DNA from: Mucilaginibacter achroorhodeus
GTDB taxonomy: Bacteria > Bacteroidota > Bacteroidia > Sphingobacteriales > Sphingobacteriaceae
Direction of reading: 5' to 3'
Length of the DNA: 64,000 bases
NCBI RefSeq assembly: GCF_007846095.1
Contig: NZ_VOEI01000006.1
Coordinates: forward strand, 1 to 64,000
Made by a program: the position numbers and the translations under genes. The notes under the pieces are model-generated. The model was given only the letters and a program-made list of their open reading frames with translations, was not told the DNA's origin and ran no database searches. Positions 56,220 through 63,098 of this stretch are shown here, piece by piece; positions within the stretch are counted from its first letter, which is position 1, and the number at the start of each line of letters is the position of its first letter.

Positions 56220-56375
56220 TCAGGCAGCTGACAACTGTTGTTGCGCAGCCTTCTGTTTGTTGCTTGAGAATTGATTACGCTCTCTGAAAGCCTTTAGGTC
56301 TTCCATCAACAAGTTCTTTAACTCATTATCATAACGCGCAACTAATTTGCTGGTAGCTTGTTTGTAGGTTTTCAT
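56220..56375 (-). CDS. Micro-protein, tandem paralogue 1
   Basis: A 51-residue helical, positively charged protein, MKTYKQATSKLVARYDNELK, then NLLMEDLKAF and a Gln/Ala/Lys-rich tail. It shares the pattern MKT-K-ATSKLV-R-D-EL-N-LM-DLKA with the 36-residue gene just upstream (56435-56545). No known family. It probably belongs with the other two small minus-strand genes and ends at the terminator at 56131-56170. Confidence 0.7.
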   Translation of the reverse strand: MKTYKQATSKLVARYDNELKNLLMEDLKAFRERNQFSSNKQKAAQQQLSAA

Positions 56376-56434
56376 AGGTGAATATTTTGTTGTGAGTGTT
56401 TTTGTTTTAGTTTTAGTGTAGATGTTTTAAATCA

Positions 56435-56545
56435 TTAAGCTGCTTTTTTTGATTTGATCGCTTTTAGATCACTCATCAAAATGTTCATTAGCTCTTTATC
56501 GAAACGGTTAACTAATTTGCTTGTTGCTGTTTTTTGAGTTTTCAT
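56435..56545 (-). CDS. Micro-protein, tandem paralogue 2
   Basis: A 36-residue protein, MKTQKTATSKLVNRFDKELM then NILMSDLKAIKSKKAA. About two thirds of its residues match the first 30 of the neighbour at 56220-56375. It is too short for normal gene calling. The matching protein sequence despite base differences supports real translation. Function unknown. Confidence 0.65.
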   Translation of the reverse strand: MKTQKTATSKLVNRFDKELMNILMSDLKAIKSKKAA

Positions 56546-56574
56546 AGTTCAAGTATTTTTATATTCAGTTATAG

Positions 56575-56793
56575 TTATTTGTCTTTGTTTTTGTCTTCTT
56601 CTTCGTCCTGGTTCTCAGTCAAATTATCGTGCCTGCGTTTTGCCTCTCTGTGTTGCCTTTCCACTTGCTCCTCGTCGCGGCTGTCTGAGGTTTTCTCCGG
56701 CTCTCCTGGGTTGTCCCATTCCTTTTCGTCGCCGTTTTTCTCAATAATGTTATCGATAGCCATAGTAACGTTGTTTGATATATGCTGTTCCAA
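56575..56793 (-). CDS. Small acidic hydrophilic protein
   Basis: A 72-residue, highly charged, probably disordered protein (SDSRDEEQVERQHREAKRRH in its middle, ending DEEEDKNKDK). Start at 56793, or at the second Met (56763). A frame on the other strand is low-complexity Ser/Phe and is taken as its shadow. It lies upstream of the two micro-protein genes on the same strand. Confidence 0.5.
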   Translation of the reverse strand: MEQHISNNVTMAIDNIIEKNGDEKEWDNPGEPEKTSDSRDEEQVERQHREAKRRHDNLTENQDEEEDKNKDK

Positions 56794-56819
56794 TTGAATG
56801 CCAAAAATTCCAAATCGGA

Positions 56820-57440
56820 GAAAAAAAATTGCGAGAAGTGAAAAATATCTAAGTGAACGTTGATATTAGATAATTTGAGTGGATTTTAAACCGTTTCAGA
56901 AATGGGTTTTTAGTATTAGCAATACCACGTGATCAAAAATGTACTCTCAACATTAAAAAAATGATGCAAATCAATTATAAATGTGTTCGGTTTTGAATAA
57001 TCAAGTGTAGGGTTGTATTGTAATCTTCTGTTATAGGGGAAGTATTTACGACCAAACGCTATTATTTTGAAATTTTTTGGTTATTTATGATTTAAACTGA
57101 TCAATTATGCAGCTTTAGCACGTAAAATGATGTAAAAATTAGCAAATCAATCACTTTATTAAACATTTATTACTATTTATTGGTTAAATTAATGTTAATA
57201 ACAAGTTATCTCAGCTTTTATATGATAAATTTTAAGTTTTTATTGAAAAAATTATGATTATTTTGATGAATGTTAATATATTTGCTTCATCGTTGCGAGA
57301 GCGATAAAATAATTAGGTTGCAAATCAAAAGGTTACAATTTAATTACAAAATTTATTTTCTGATTTAAAAAGATAGTGTTACTTTTACACTATTAAAATT
57401 TAATAAAAAGTCTTCTCATAATTTAGGTTTATAATTGGTT
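56820..57440. other. AT-rich intergenic region, about 0.7 kb
   Basis: This gap is the most AT-rich stretch of the window. It holds no plausible ORF. It has one TATATTTG (57277-57284) that matches the -7 promoter element without a good -33, and a short inverted repeat ATAGTGT/ACACTAT near 57374-57394. It ends at a terminator on the plus strand, so it may encode a transcript of about 150-190 nt. Confidence 0.5.
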
Positions 57441-57477
57441 AGTAAAGGCCCCTGCCCATCAGGGGCTTTACTTTTTT
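57441..57477 (+). terminator. Orphan intrinsic terminator
   Basis: Stem of about 13 bp (AGTAAAGGCCCCTG against CAGGGGCTTTACT, one bulged G), followed by six T. No gene lies upstream on this strand for more than 1.2 kb, so it ends something unannotated or serves as an insulator before the antiporter gene. Confidence 0.88.
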
Positions 57478-57529
57478 ATAAACTTTTCATAGTCGTTGTC
57501 TGTTATTTAGTCCAGTATCTTTCGCAGTG

Positions 57530-59194
57530 ATGCATCACGATGTATATTTGATTATCTTAAACCAAAATTCACCTCCATTGGAAAATACTCACTCGGTTTT
57601 AGTGCTGTGCCTTGGGCTTGTGTTCAGCGTATCATTATTGGTTCTGCTGGCCAACAGATTGAAGATTGCCTACCCTATTTTTTTAACCCTTGCGGGCTTA
57701 TTGATCAGCTTTATTCCCGCTGTTCCTATCATACATATCGATTCTGATCTTGTATTCCTGGTGATACTGCCGCCTATATTGTATGATGCTGCGCAAAATA
57801 TGTCGTTAAAGGCGTTATGGCGTTGGCGCCGTATCATCAGTGGTATGTCTATAGGTTTCGTACTTTTCACAGCAATTGCCGTAGCGTTTGTAAGCCATTG
57901 GCTTATTCCGGGCTTTACTATGGAGCAGGGATTTTTGTTAGGGGCTATTATATCTCCGCCCGACGCCGCAGCCGCCACGGCTATTTTGCAATACGTAAAG
58001 CTGCCTAAAGGCATGGTCTCCATATTAGAAGGTGAAAGTTTGCTGAATGATGCTACTAGCTTAACCATATTCAGGTTTGCTTTGGCGGCAATTTTAACCA
58101 ATCACTTTACGTGGGGGGCAGCAGCAGGTGGTTTTATACTGGTAGTTATGTCGGGTATCTTCATCGGGCTTTTGTTCGGATTGATATTTTACGCCATATA
58201 TAAATGGCTGCCCACAACTGTTGATCTGGACATAGCCATTTCCTTGGTTATACCTTATATCATTTATATTACTGCAGAGGCGGTTCACTCATCAGGTGTA
58301 TTAGCAGTTGTTAGCGGGGGCTTGTTTATCGCCTACCAAAATCACTTTGTTTTTTCGCATAGCAGCAGGCTGCGGTCGGGGGCGCTATGGTCGTCAATTG
58401 TATTTATATTGAATGCTGTTGTTTTCTTTTTGATAGGATTGCAACTGCCGGACATAGCAAAAGGCATTGGCTCTGTTGATATGGGTACTGCGCTCGTAAT
58501 TGCATTGGTAATATCTTTAGTGGTGATAGTTGCCAGGATGGTTGCCGGTATATTTACTGGGGTATTTACACGTTTTATGGGCCGCTACATTACAGTTGCA
58601 CAAAGCAATCCGGGCTGGCGTAATCCCTTGATCGTTGGGTGGGTAGGTATGCGTGGTGTAGTATCATTAGCATCGGCACTATCAATTCCTTTGCTGCTTG
58701 AAAACGGAAAGGCGTTTCCGCATCGCAACTTAATACTGTTCATCACCTTTGTTACCATCGTTGTAACCCTGGTGGGGCAGGGGTTGGTACTCCCGTGGGT
58801 GATAAGGATAGTGAAACCCGATAAAGGTATAGACCAAAGACCAGACGACCAGCAGATAGTAGAGATTGAATTAAAATTAATGAATACCGCCGTGGCAGAA
58901 ATGGACGAAAAATACGCCGACCAAATGCAAAGCAACCCATTGCTATTGCACAAGTACGAATTTGTTAAAAATAAGATTGATCTGCTGGAGTGTTCTGTAA
59001 AAGGTGACGGAGAAAGAGAGTGGGCCAACAAACTGGTTAAGGAATATAGACGAATTATGACAGCCGTTACCGAAAAGGAGAGGAGTAAACTCCATTACTT
59101 CCGCAAAAAAGAAGGCTTTGATGATGATGTGATCCGCCTGATAGAGAACCGCCTTGACCTGGAAGAGGAGAATATGAAAGATAATATTGAGTAA
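57530..59194 (+). CDS. CPA1-family Na+/H+ antiporter
   Basis: A 554-residue inner-membrane antiporter exchanging Na+ (or K+) for H+ in pH and salt balance. About 12 helices precede a cytosolic C-terminal tail of about 120 residues. The ion site includes SPPDAAAATAIL and EGESLLNDATSLTIF, the CPA1 pattern; RNPLIVGWVGMRGVVSLA is also typical. The ATG at 57530 is preferred over GTG at 57527. It is the closest relative in style to NhaP/YjcE; the ion used cannot be told. Confidence 0.93.
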   Translation: MHHDVYLIILNQNSPPLENTHSVLVLCLGLVFSVSLLVLLANRLKIAYPIFLTLAGLLISFIPAVPIIHIDSDLVFLVILPPILYDAAQNMSLKALWRWRRIISGMSIGFVLFTAIAVAFVSHWLIPGFTMEQGFLLGAIISPPDAAAATAILQYVKLPKGMVSILEGESLLNDATSLTIFRFALAAILTNHFTWGAAAGGFILVVMSGIFIGLLFGLIFYAIYKWLPTTVDLDIAISLVIPYIIYITAEAVHSSGVLAVVSGGLFIAYQNHFVFSHSSRLRSGALWSSIVFILNAVVFFLIGLQLPDIAKGIGSVDMGTALVIALVISLVVIVARMVAGIFTGVFTRFMGRYITVAQSNPGWRNPLIVGWVGMRGVVSLASALSIPLLLENGKAFPHRNLILFITFVTIVVTLVGQGLVLPWVIRIVKPDKGIDQRPDDQQIVEIELKLMNTAVAEMDEKYADQMQSNPLLLHKYEFVKNKIDLLECSVKGDGEREWANKLVKEYRRIMTAVTEKERSKLHYFRKKEGFDDDVIRLIENRLDLEEENMKDNIE

Positions 59195-59241
59195 ACGGAT
59201 ATCTACACTAAAAATTCTTTTCCATTTTACTTACATAATGA

Positions 59242-59249
59242 TATATTTG
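59242..59249 (+). promoter_or_regulatory. -7 promoter element of the tRNA-Ala gene
   Basis: TATATTTG matches TAnnTTTG and ends 11 bp before the mature tRNA 5' end. The -33 region is only T-rich (around 59218-59222). Confidence 0.6.
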
Positions 59250-59259
59250 CAGCCCACAC

Positions 59260-59333
<74 letters not shown>

Positions 59334-59341
59334 CTAATTTT

Positions 59342-59369
59342 AAATCGCCTCTGCAAGGGCGATTTTTTT
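59342..59369 (+). terminator. tRNA-Ala terminator, part of the repeat unit
   Basis: Stem AAATCGCC/GGCGATTT with a T run at 59363-59369. The T run abuts the ATG of the nuclease gene at 59370, so the nuclease would only be made by read-through. The same hairpin is repeated at about 59689-59716, and in a changed form at about 60034-60057. Confidence 0.88.
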
Positions 59370-59618
59370 ATGGAATATTTTTGCTACATCATTTATTCTG
59401 AAAGGCTGGACAAATACTACGTTGGTCATACGGAGGACCTGAATACCAGGTTGAAGCAGCACAATTTGGGTATTTCAACATTTACATCAAAGGCGGATGA
59501 TTGGATATTAGTTTATTCAGAAGCATTTTCTTCAAGAGAAGATGCCCGTAGCCGCGAATTTGAAATTAAGAAGAAGAAAAGCAGAAAATATATCGAATGG
59601 CTCATCGCAGCGAAATGA
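59370..59618 (+). CDS. GIY-YIG nuclease, single-domain, tRNA-linked
   Basis: An 82-residue URI-type nuclease. The catalytic set is complete: Tyr9 in YIIY, YYVG at 16-19, Arg27 in TRLKQHN and Glu63 in ARSREFEIK. Such single-domain proteins cut DNA and are found in homing and mobile settings. Its ATG abuts the tRNA terminator T run and its TGA overlaps the next tRNA fragment, so the element carries nothing else. A longer frame from 59292 is read through the tRNA and is rejected. Confidence 0.9.
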   Translation: MEYFCYIIYSERLDKYYVGHTEDLNTRLKQHNLGISTFTSKADDWILVYSEAFSSREDARSREFEIKKKKSRKYIEWLIAAK

Positions 59619-59683
59619 GCGCTTGCTTGCCCCGAAAGCGTTCGGGGAAGAGGTCATCGGTTCGACTCCGATATTCTCCACCA
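59617..59683 (+). repeat. tRNA-Ala fragment, copy 2, with a replaced anticodon arm
   Basis: Starts GAGCGCTTGC as in the tRNA, then the loop part (ATGGCATGC in the tRNA) is replaced by a perfect hairpin CCCCGAA-AGCG-TTCGGGG, and continues AGAGGTCATCGG to the acceptor end. Unlike the full tRNA it is followed by an encoded CCA. It lacks the 5' acceptor strand and D-arm, so it cannot make a tRNA. Confidence 0.88.
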
Positions 59684-59716
59684 ATTTTAAATCGCCTCTG
59701 CAAGGGCGATTTTTTT

Positions 59717-59963
59717 ATGGAATATTTTTGCTACATCATTTATTCTGAAAGGCTGGACAAATACTACGTTGGTCATACAGAGAATCTGAATACCAGGTTG
59801 AAGCAGCACAATCGGGAGTTTCAACATTTACATCAAAGGCGGATGATTGGATATTAGTATATTCAGAAGCATTTTCTTCAAGAGACGATGCCCGTAGCCG
59901 CGAACTTGGAATCAAAAGAAGAAAAGCAGAAAATATATCGAATGGCTCATTGCAGCAAAATGA
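59717..59963 (+). pseudogene. Second GIY-YIG nuclease copy, frameshifted
   Basis: It aligns over its whole length with the gene at 59370-59618 but has lost one base near 59813 (AATCGGGAG against AATTTGGGTA) and another near 59915 (the Lys-rich run of codons). The frame from ATG ends after 46 codons in HLHQRRMIGY. Two deletions and several substitutions, some of them silent, show it is older or under weaker selection than copy 1. Confidence 0.9.
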
Positions 59964-60028
59964 GCGCTTGCTTGCCCCGAAAGCGTTCGGGGAAGAGGTC
60001 ATCGGTTCGACTCCGATATTCTCCACTA
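59962..60028 (+). repeat. tRNA-Ala fragment, copy 3
   Basis: Same structure as copy 2, with the replaced anticodon arm CCCCGAA-AGCG-TTCGGGG, ending CCACTA like the real tRNA. It closes the array and is followed by a degenerate copy of the terminator (CGCCTCGCAAGGGCAA and a T run). Confidence 0.88.
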
Positions 60029-60102
60029 ATTTCTAATCGCCTCGCAAGGGCAATTTTTTTCTTTTAAGCCAACCATGTACTCGACAAATATTTTTTAACC
60101 TC

Positions 60103-60124
60103 ACACTTAACCTACATTAAGTGT
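60103..60124. promoter_or_regulatory. 22-bp inverted repeat, candidate operator of pirin
   Basis: Perfect arms ACACTTAA and TTAAGTGT with a 6-base spacer. It covers the -33 region relative to the -7 element at 60143-60150, so a repressor bound here would block the promoter. No regulator gene is adjacent. Confidence 0.65.
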
Positions 60125-60142
60125 AAGCAGTGCAGCAGAATG

Positions 60143-60150
60143 TACCTTTG
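60143..60150 (+). promoter_or_regulatory. -7 promoter element of pirin
   Basis: TACCTTTG matches TAnnTTTG and ends 21 bp before the chosen ATG at 60172, leaving a leader of about 15 nt. This supports 60172 rather than the GTG at 60130 as start. No clear -33 TTTG; the operator-like palindrome is there instead. Confidence 0.65.
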
Positions 60151-60171
60151 TATCAACAAATAACAATTACA

Positions 60172-60888
60172 ATGGCACAAACAGTATTGCATAAAGCAGC
60201 AACCCGTGGTTTTGCAGACCATGGTTGGTTAAAAAGTCATCATACATTTAGTTTCGCTAACTATTACAATCCCGAAAGGATAAATTTTGGCGCCCTGAGA
60301 GTTTTGAATGATGATAGTGTTGACGGTGGCAGAGGTTTTGGCGAACACCCGCATGATAATATGGAGATCATATCCATACCATTGGAGGGCGACTTGGAGC
60401 ATCGCGACAGCATGGATAACGTTGCTGTGATCAAAAACGGGGATATACAAGTGATGAGCGCCGGCACCGGCATTTATCATAGTGAGTACAATAAAGCAGC
60501 TAACAGCCAGGTAAAGTTTTTGCAGATATGGGTGTTCCCTAATAAGCGTAATGTAGAACCACGGTATGATCAGCTTACCTTGCAGGCTGAGGATCGCCAT
60601 AATAAATTACAGCAGGTATTATCACCTAACCCGGATGATGCAGGGGTATGGATCCACCAGGATGCCTGGTTTAACCTCGGCGAATTTGATAAAGGCATAA
60701 CAACAGAATATAAAATGCACAAACCGGGACAGGGCGTTTACGTTTTTGTTTTAAAGGGGGATGTTAACGTAAACAATGTGCTACTGAACACCCGCGATGG
60801 TTTAGGGATCTGGGATACTGATCAGTTTTCGATCACTGCTGAAACCGACGCTGAGTTTTTGTTAATGGAAGTACCAATGGAATTTTGA
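60172..60888 (+). CDS. Pirin family protein (YhhW-like)
   Basis: A 238-residue bicupin. The N-terminal metal site is intact: His59, His61, His103 and Glu105 in EHPHDNMEI and GTGIYHSEY, as in the quercetinase-active pirins. Some pirins act as quercetin 2,3-dioxygenases or sense redox state; the role here is unknown. Its stop overlaps the next gene (ATGATGA). A palindromic operator suggests regulation. Confidence 0.92.
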   Translation: MAQTVLHKAATRGFADHGWLKSHHTFSFANYYNPERINFGALRVLNDDSVDGGRGFGEHPHDNMEIISIPLEGDLEHRDSMDNVAVIKNGDIQVMSAGTGIYHSEYNKAANSQVKFLQIWVFPNKRNVEPRYDQLTLQAEDRHNKLQQVLSPNPDDAGVWIHQDAWFNLGEFDKGITTEYKMHKPGQGVYVFVLKGDVNVNNVLLNTRDGLGIWDTDQFSITAETDAEFLLMEVPMEF

Positions 60889-61193
60889 TGATGAAAAAGT
60901 GTGAGATATTGGTGGTATGCCGCCATCCGGATATTCTGGCGACAGTTGTAAGGCTGATCAACAATAACCCGGAGTGGCATGCCACAGGCTGCCAGAGTGA
61001 TGACGAAGCTGTTAAAGCTTTTATGCTAACCAAACATAATGTGGTATTAATTGGCGCAGGTGTTGAAGCCGAATCTGAAGCAAAATTGCGGGAGGAGTTT
61101 ATTGCGCTAAACCCAAAAGTAAAGGTCGTTCAGCATTTTGGGGGTGGTAGCGGTTTGCTATCTGCAGAAATATATGGTGCCTTACAAAAATAA
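60885..61193 (+). CDS. Small protein coupled to pirin
   Basis: A 102-residue soluble protein, KKCEILVVCRHPDILATVVR, then HNVVLIGAGVEAES and VKVVQHFGGGSGLL. The alternating strand/helix pattern resembles a flavodoxin- or response-receiver-like Rossmann fold, but the phosphate-accepting Asp of receivers is not evident. Start at 60885 or 60888, overlapping the pirin stop. Function unknown; coupling to pirin is the main clue. Confidence 0.7.
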   Translation: MMMKKCEILVVCRHPDILATVVRLINNNPEWHATGCQSDDEAVKAFMLTKHNVVLIGAGVEAESEAKLREEFIALNPKVKVVQHFGGGSGLLSAEIYGALQK

Positions 61194-61204
61194 GATAAGC
61201 GGAT

Positions 61205-61984
61205 CTATCTTATAAACGTTTCAACAAAATCACCGGTGCGGCCAAATGCAATTTGTTTGCTCTGTGCCCCTTCTATAATCTCGGAAAGCCTTTTCAGAAG
61301 TTTTTGCCCTGAATTCCTGACAATATAAGAGGGCAGGCCATATTGTGGCTTTGTTGCAAGATCAAAAAATTCCCAGGGATGAAAATATAGGTTAAGGTAG
61401 CCGTCTTTTTTTAAGGTTGAAGAACAAAGGCTTTTAAGGAGCCACATGGGCAGGTTATGAAAGCTCAACCAAAATAATGGTATGCGTAACAACGGCGAAA
61501 CGGAAGCCGGTAGTTGCAATACTCCACTTTTATAAAAGTATGTGCGAGGCTGATCAAAATTATTATAACGCCCCGGTAGCCAGGTAGGATTTAATGATGA
61601 GTTGTAAACGTAACCTGCTTTAGATATTTCTTCCTCATCAACCGGCATCATGCGCGGCATCCTGAATCCTGTAACCGCGTCGGCGGTAATTTCCTGTAAT
61701 CTTAGTCGCGACCGCAAAAGATCTTCGGTAGCAAAAGCGGAATGGTAATATCCGTGAGAAGCCACCTCGTGCCCATCTGCTATTATTTGCTTTATCACAT
61801 CCGGCTTGTGGTCAGCGTAATTAGCCGTGCAGTAGAAGGTGGCTTTGATGTTATATTTTTTCAATAATGCCAGGACCGCGGCATTGCCAATTGTTGAAAC
61901 AGCTAATTGTTCATCAAAATTTATTTCCTTGCCAAGCTCAATAGGCAGATCAAACTCTTCAAGATCAAAACCAAGTAAGATCAT
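61205..61984 (-). CDS. Polysaccharide deacetylase (NodB homology)
   Basis: A 259-residue NodB-fold deacetylase. Motif 1 is the acidic FDLEEFD (7-12), and motif 2, the metal site, is SHGYYHSAF (His77, His81). FRMPRMMP is motif 3 and LYFHPWEFF motif 4. Such enzymes remove acetyl groups from N-acetylated sugars of surface polymers. It overlaps the GT2 stop by ATGA, so it is coupled to it. Confidence 0.9.
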   Translation of the reverse strand: MILLGFDLEEFDLPIELGKEINFDEQLAVSTIGNAAVLALLKKYNIKATFYCTANYADHKPDVIKQIIADGHEVASHGYYHSAFATEDLLRSRLRLQEITADAVTGFRMPRMMPVDEEEISKAGYVYNSSLNPTWLPGRYNNFDQPRTYFYKSGVLQLPASVSPLLRIPLFWLSFHNLPMWLLKSLCSSTLKKDGYLNLYFHPWEFFDLATKPQYGLPSYIVRNSGQKLLKRLSEIIEGAQSKQIAFGRTGDFVETFIR

Positions 61985-62955
61985 CAGTTAAGCGGGAAAT
62001 CCAATTCTTGACGTGCCGCTGTGACTATATTTGTTGACCGAATAATGTAGCTTGGTCGGTTCTTAGATTGCGCAAATATTTTACCCACATAAATGCCGAT
62101 GACGCTGAGCAGGAACAATTGCATGCCACCCAAAAACTCAATAGAAGCGATAAGAGAGGCCCAGCCGGGTACTGCATACCCCTCAAAGTAACTGATCAAT
62201 ATATATGGAAAATATAAAATAGCTAATGCTGCAAAACCAAGCCCAATGCCGGCTGATACATACAATGGGCGCGGACTAAAGGCCATAATATTACCAATGG
62301 CGAATTTGAGCAGCTTAAAAAACGAATAACTCGCGTTGCCCATGTGCCTTTTAGATGGCGTGTATGGGAAGCCTATCTGTTTAAAACCAACCCATTTTAC
62401 AATCCCTCTAAAGAATATCTCAGATTCATCAAGTTCTTTTAGTTGCTTAACAACCTTTGTGTCTATTAAACGATAGTCGGCAATACCATTTTCTAATTTA
62501 ACGTCAGAAAGGGCGTTAATAACCTTATAAAAAAGTTTAGATGTTATGCGCTGGTAAATCTGTGCATGCTTGTTCGCTGTTTCGCGGTAAGTATAAACTA
62601 CATCAAAACCATCTTCCCAATAATTCAGCATTTTTTTGATAAGCTGGGGCGGATGCTGCATATCTGCATCAATGGTTATTACTGCATCACCTTTGGCAAG
62701 GGCAAGCCCAGCCTTCAGGGCATAATCCTTACCAAAATTTCTTGAAAGCTCAACATAATAAACATTGCTTTGCAGGCGAGCATTAAGCTTGATCTCGTTT
62801 AGCGTGTTATCCTCGCTGCCATCATCTACAAATATCAGTTCGTAACTGTAATCAAGTGGCTTAAATAGATCTATAATATGGTTAGTAAGTTCACTAATAT
62901 TGCCTTCCTCGTTATGTGCAGGCACAACTACAGATATTAATTTGCGGGTGGGCAT
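61984..62955 (-). CDS. Membrane GT2 glycosyltransferase (DPM1/ArnC-like)
   Basis: A 323-residue enzyme with a GT2 fold (SVVVPAHNEEGNISEL, VDDGSEDNTL, DADMQHPPQLI) and two C-terminal membrane helices (about 235-260 and 275-300). It resembles transferases that load a sugar onto undecaprenyl phosphate. Together with the deacetylase and the membrane protein it forms a surface-sugar cluster that continues past the right edge. Confidence 0.9.
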   Translation of the reverse strand: MPTRKLISVVVPAHNEEGNISELTNHIIDLFKPLDYSYELIFVDDGSEDNTLNEIKLNARLQSNVYYVELSRNFGKDYALKAGLALAKGDAVITIDADMQHPPQLIKKMLNYWEDGFDVVYTYRETANKHAQIYQRITSKLFYKVINALSDVKLENGIADYRLIDTKVVKQLKELDESEIFFRGIVKWVGFKQIGFPYTPSKRHMGNASYSFFKLLKFAIGNIMAFSPRPLYVSAGIGLGFAALAILYFPYILISYFEGYAVPGWASLIASIEFLGGMQLFLLSVIGIYVGKIFAQSKNRPSYIIRSTNIVTAARQELDFPLN

Positions 62956-63098
62956 TGGTTTATTCGATAGGGGTGATTAATACTTTATTAAACATTACGC
63001 TAATTACCAAGCAAGTGATACAGCTATTTTAAAATTTGTAACATTTAAGTTACTAATATAGATAAAATTTTAATCACCTATTATTTCTCACGTAATCC

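Noticed and set aside
56534..56797. Plus-strand 87-codon ORF of Ser/Phe-rich low complexity
   Set aside because: Mirror of the charged minus-strand gene at 56575-56793, which has a more natural composition and lies in line with two other minus-strand genes.
57670..58101. 143-codon minus-strand ORF inside the antiporter gene
   Set aside because: Antisense to conserved transmembrane helices; biased codons mirror the real gene.
60885..61193. Response-regulator receiver domain
   Set aside because: The strand/helix pattern is similar but the phospho-acceptor Asp and the Lys/Thr switch residues cannot be placed.
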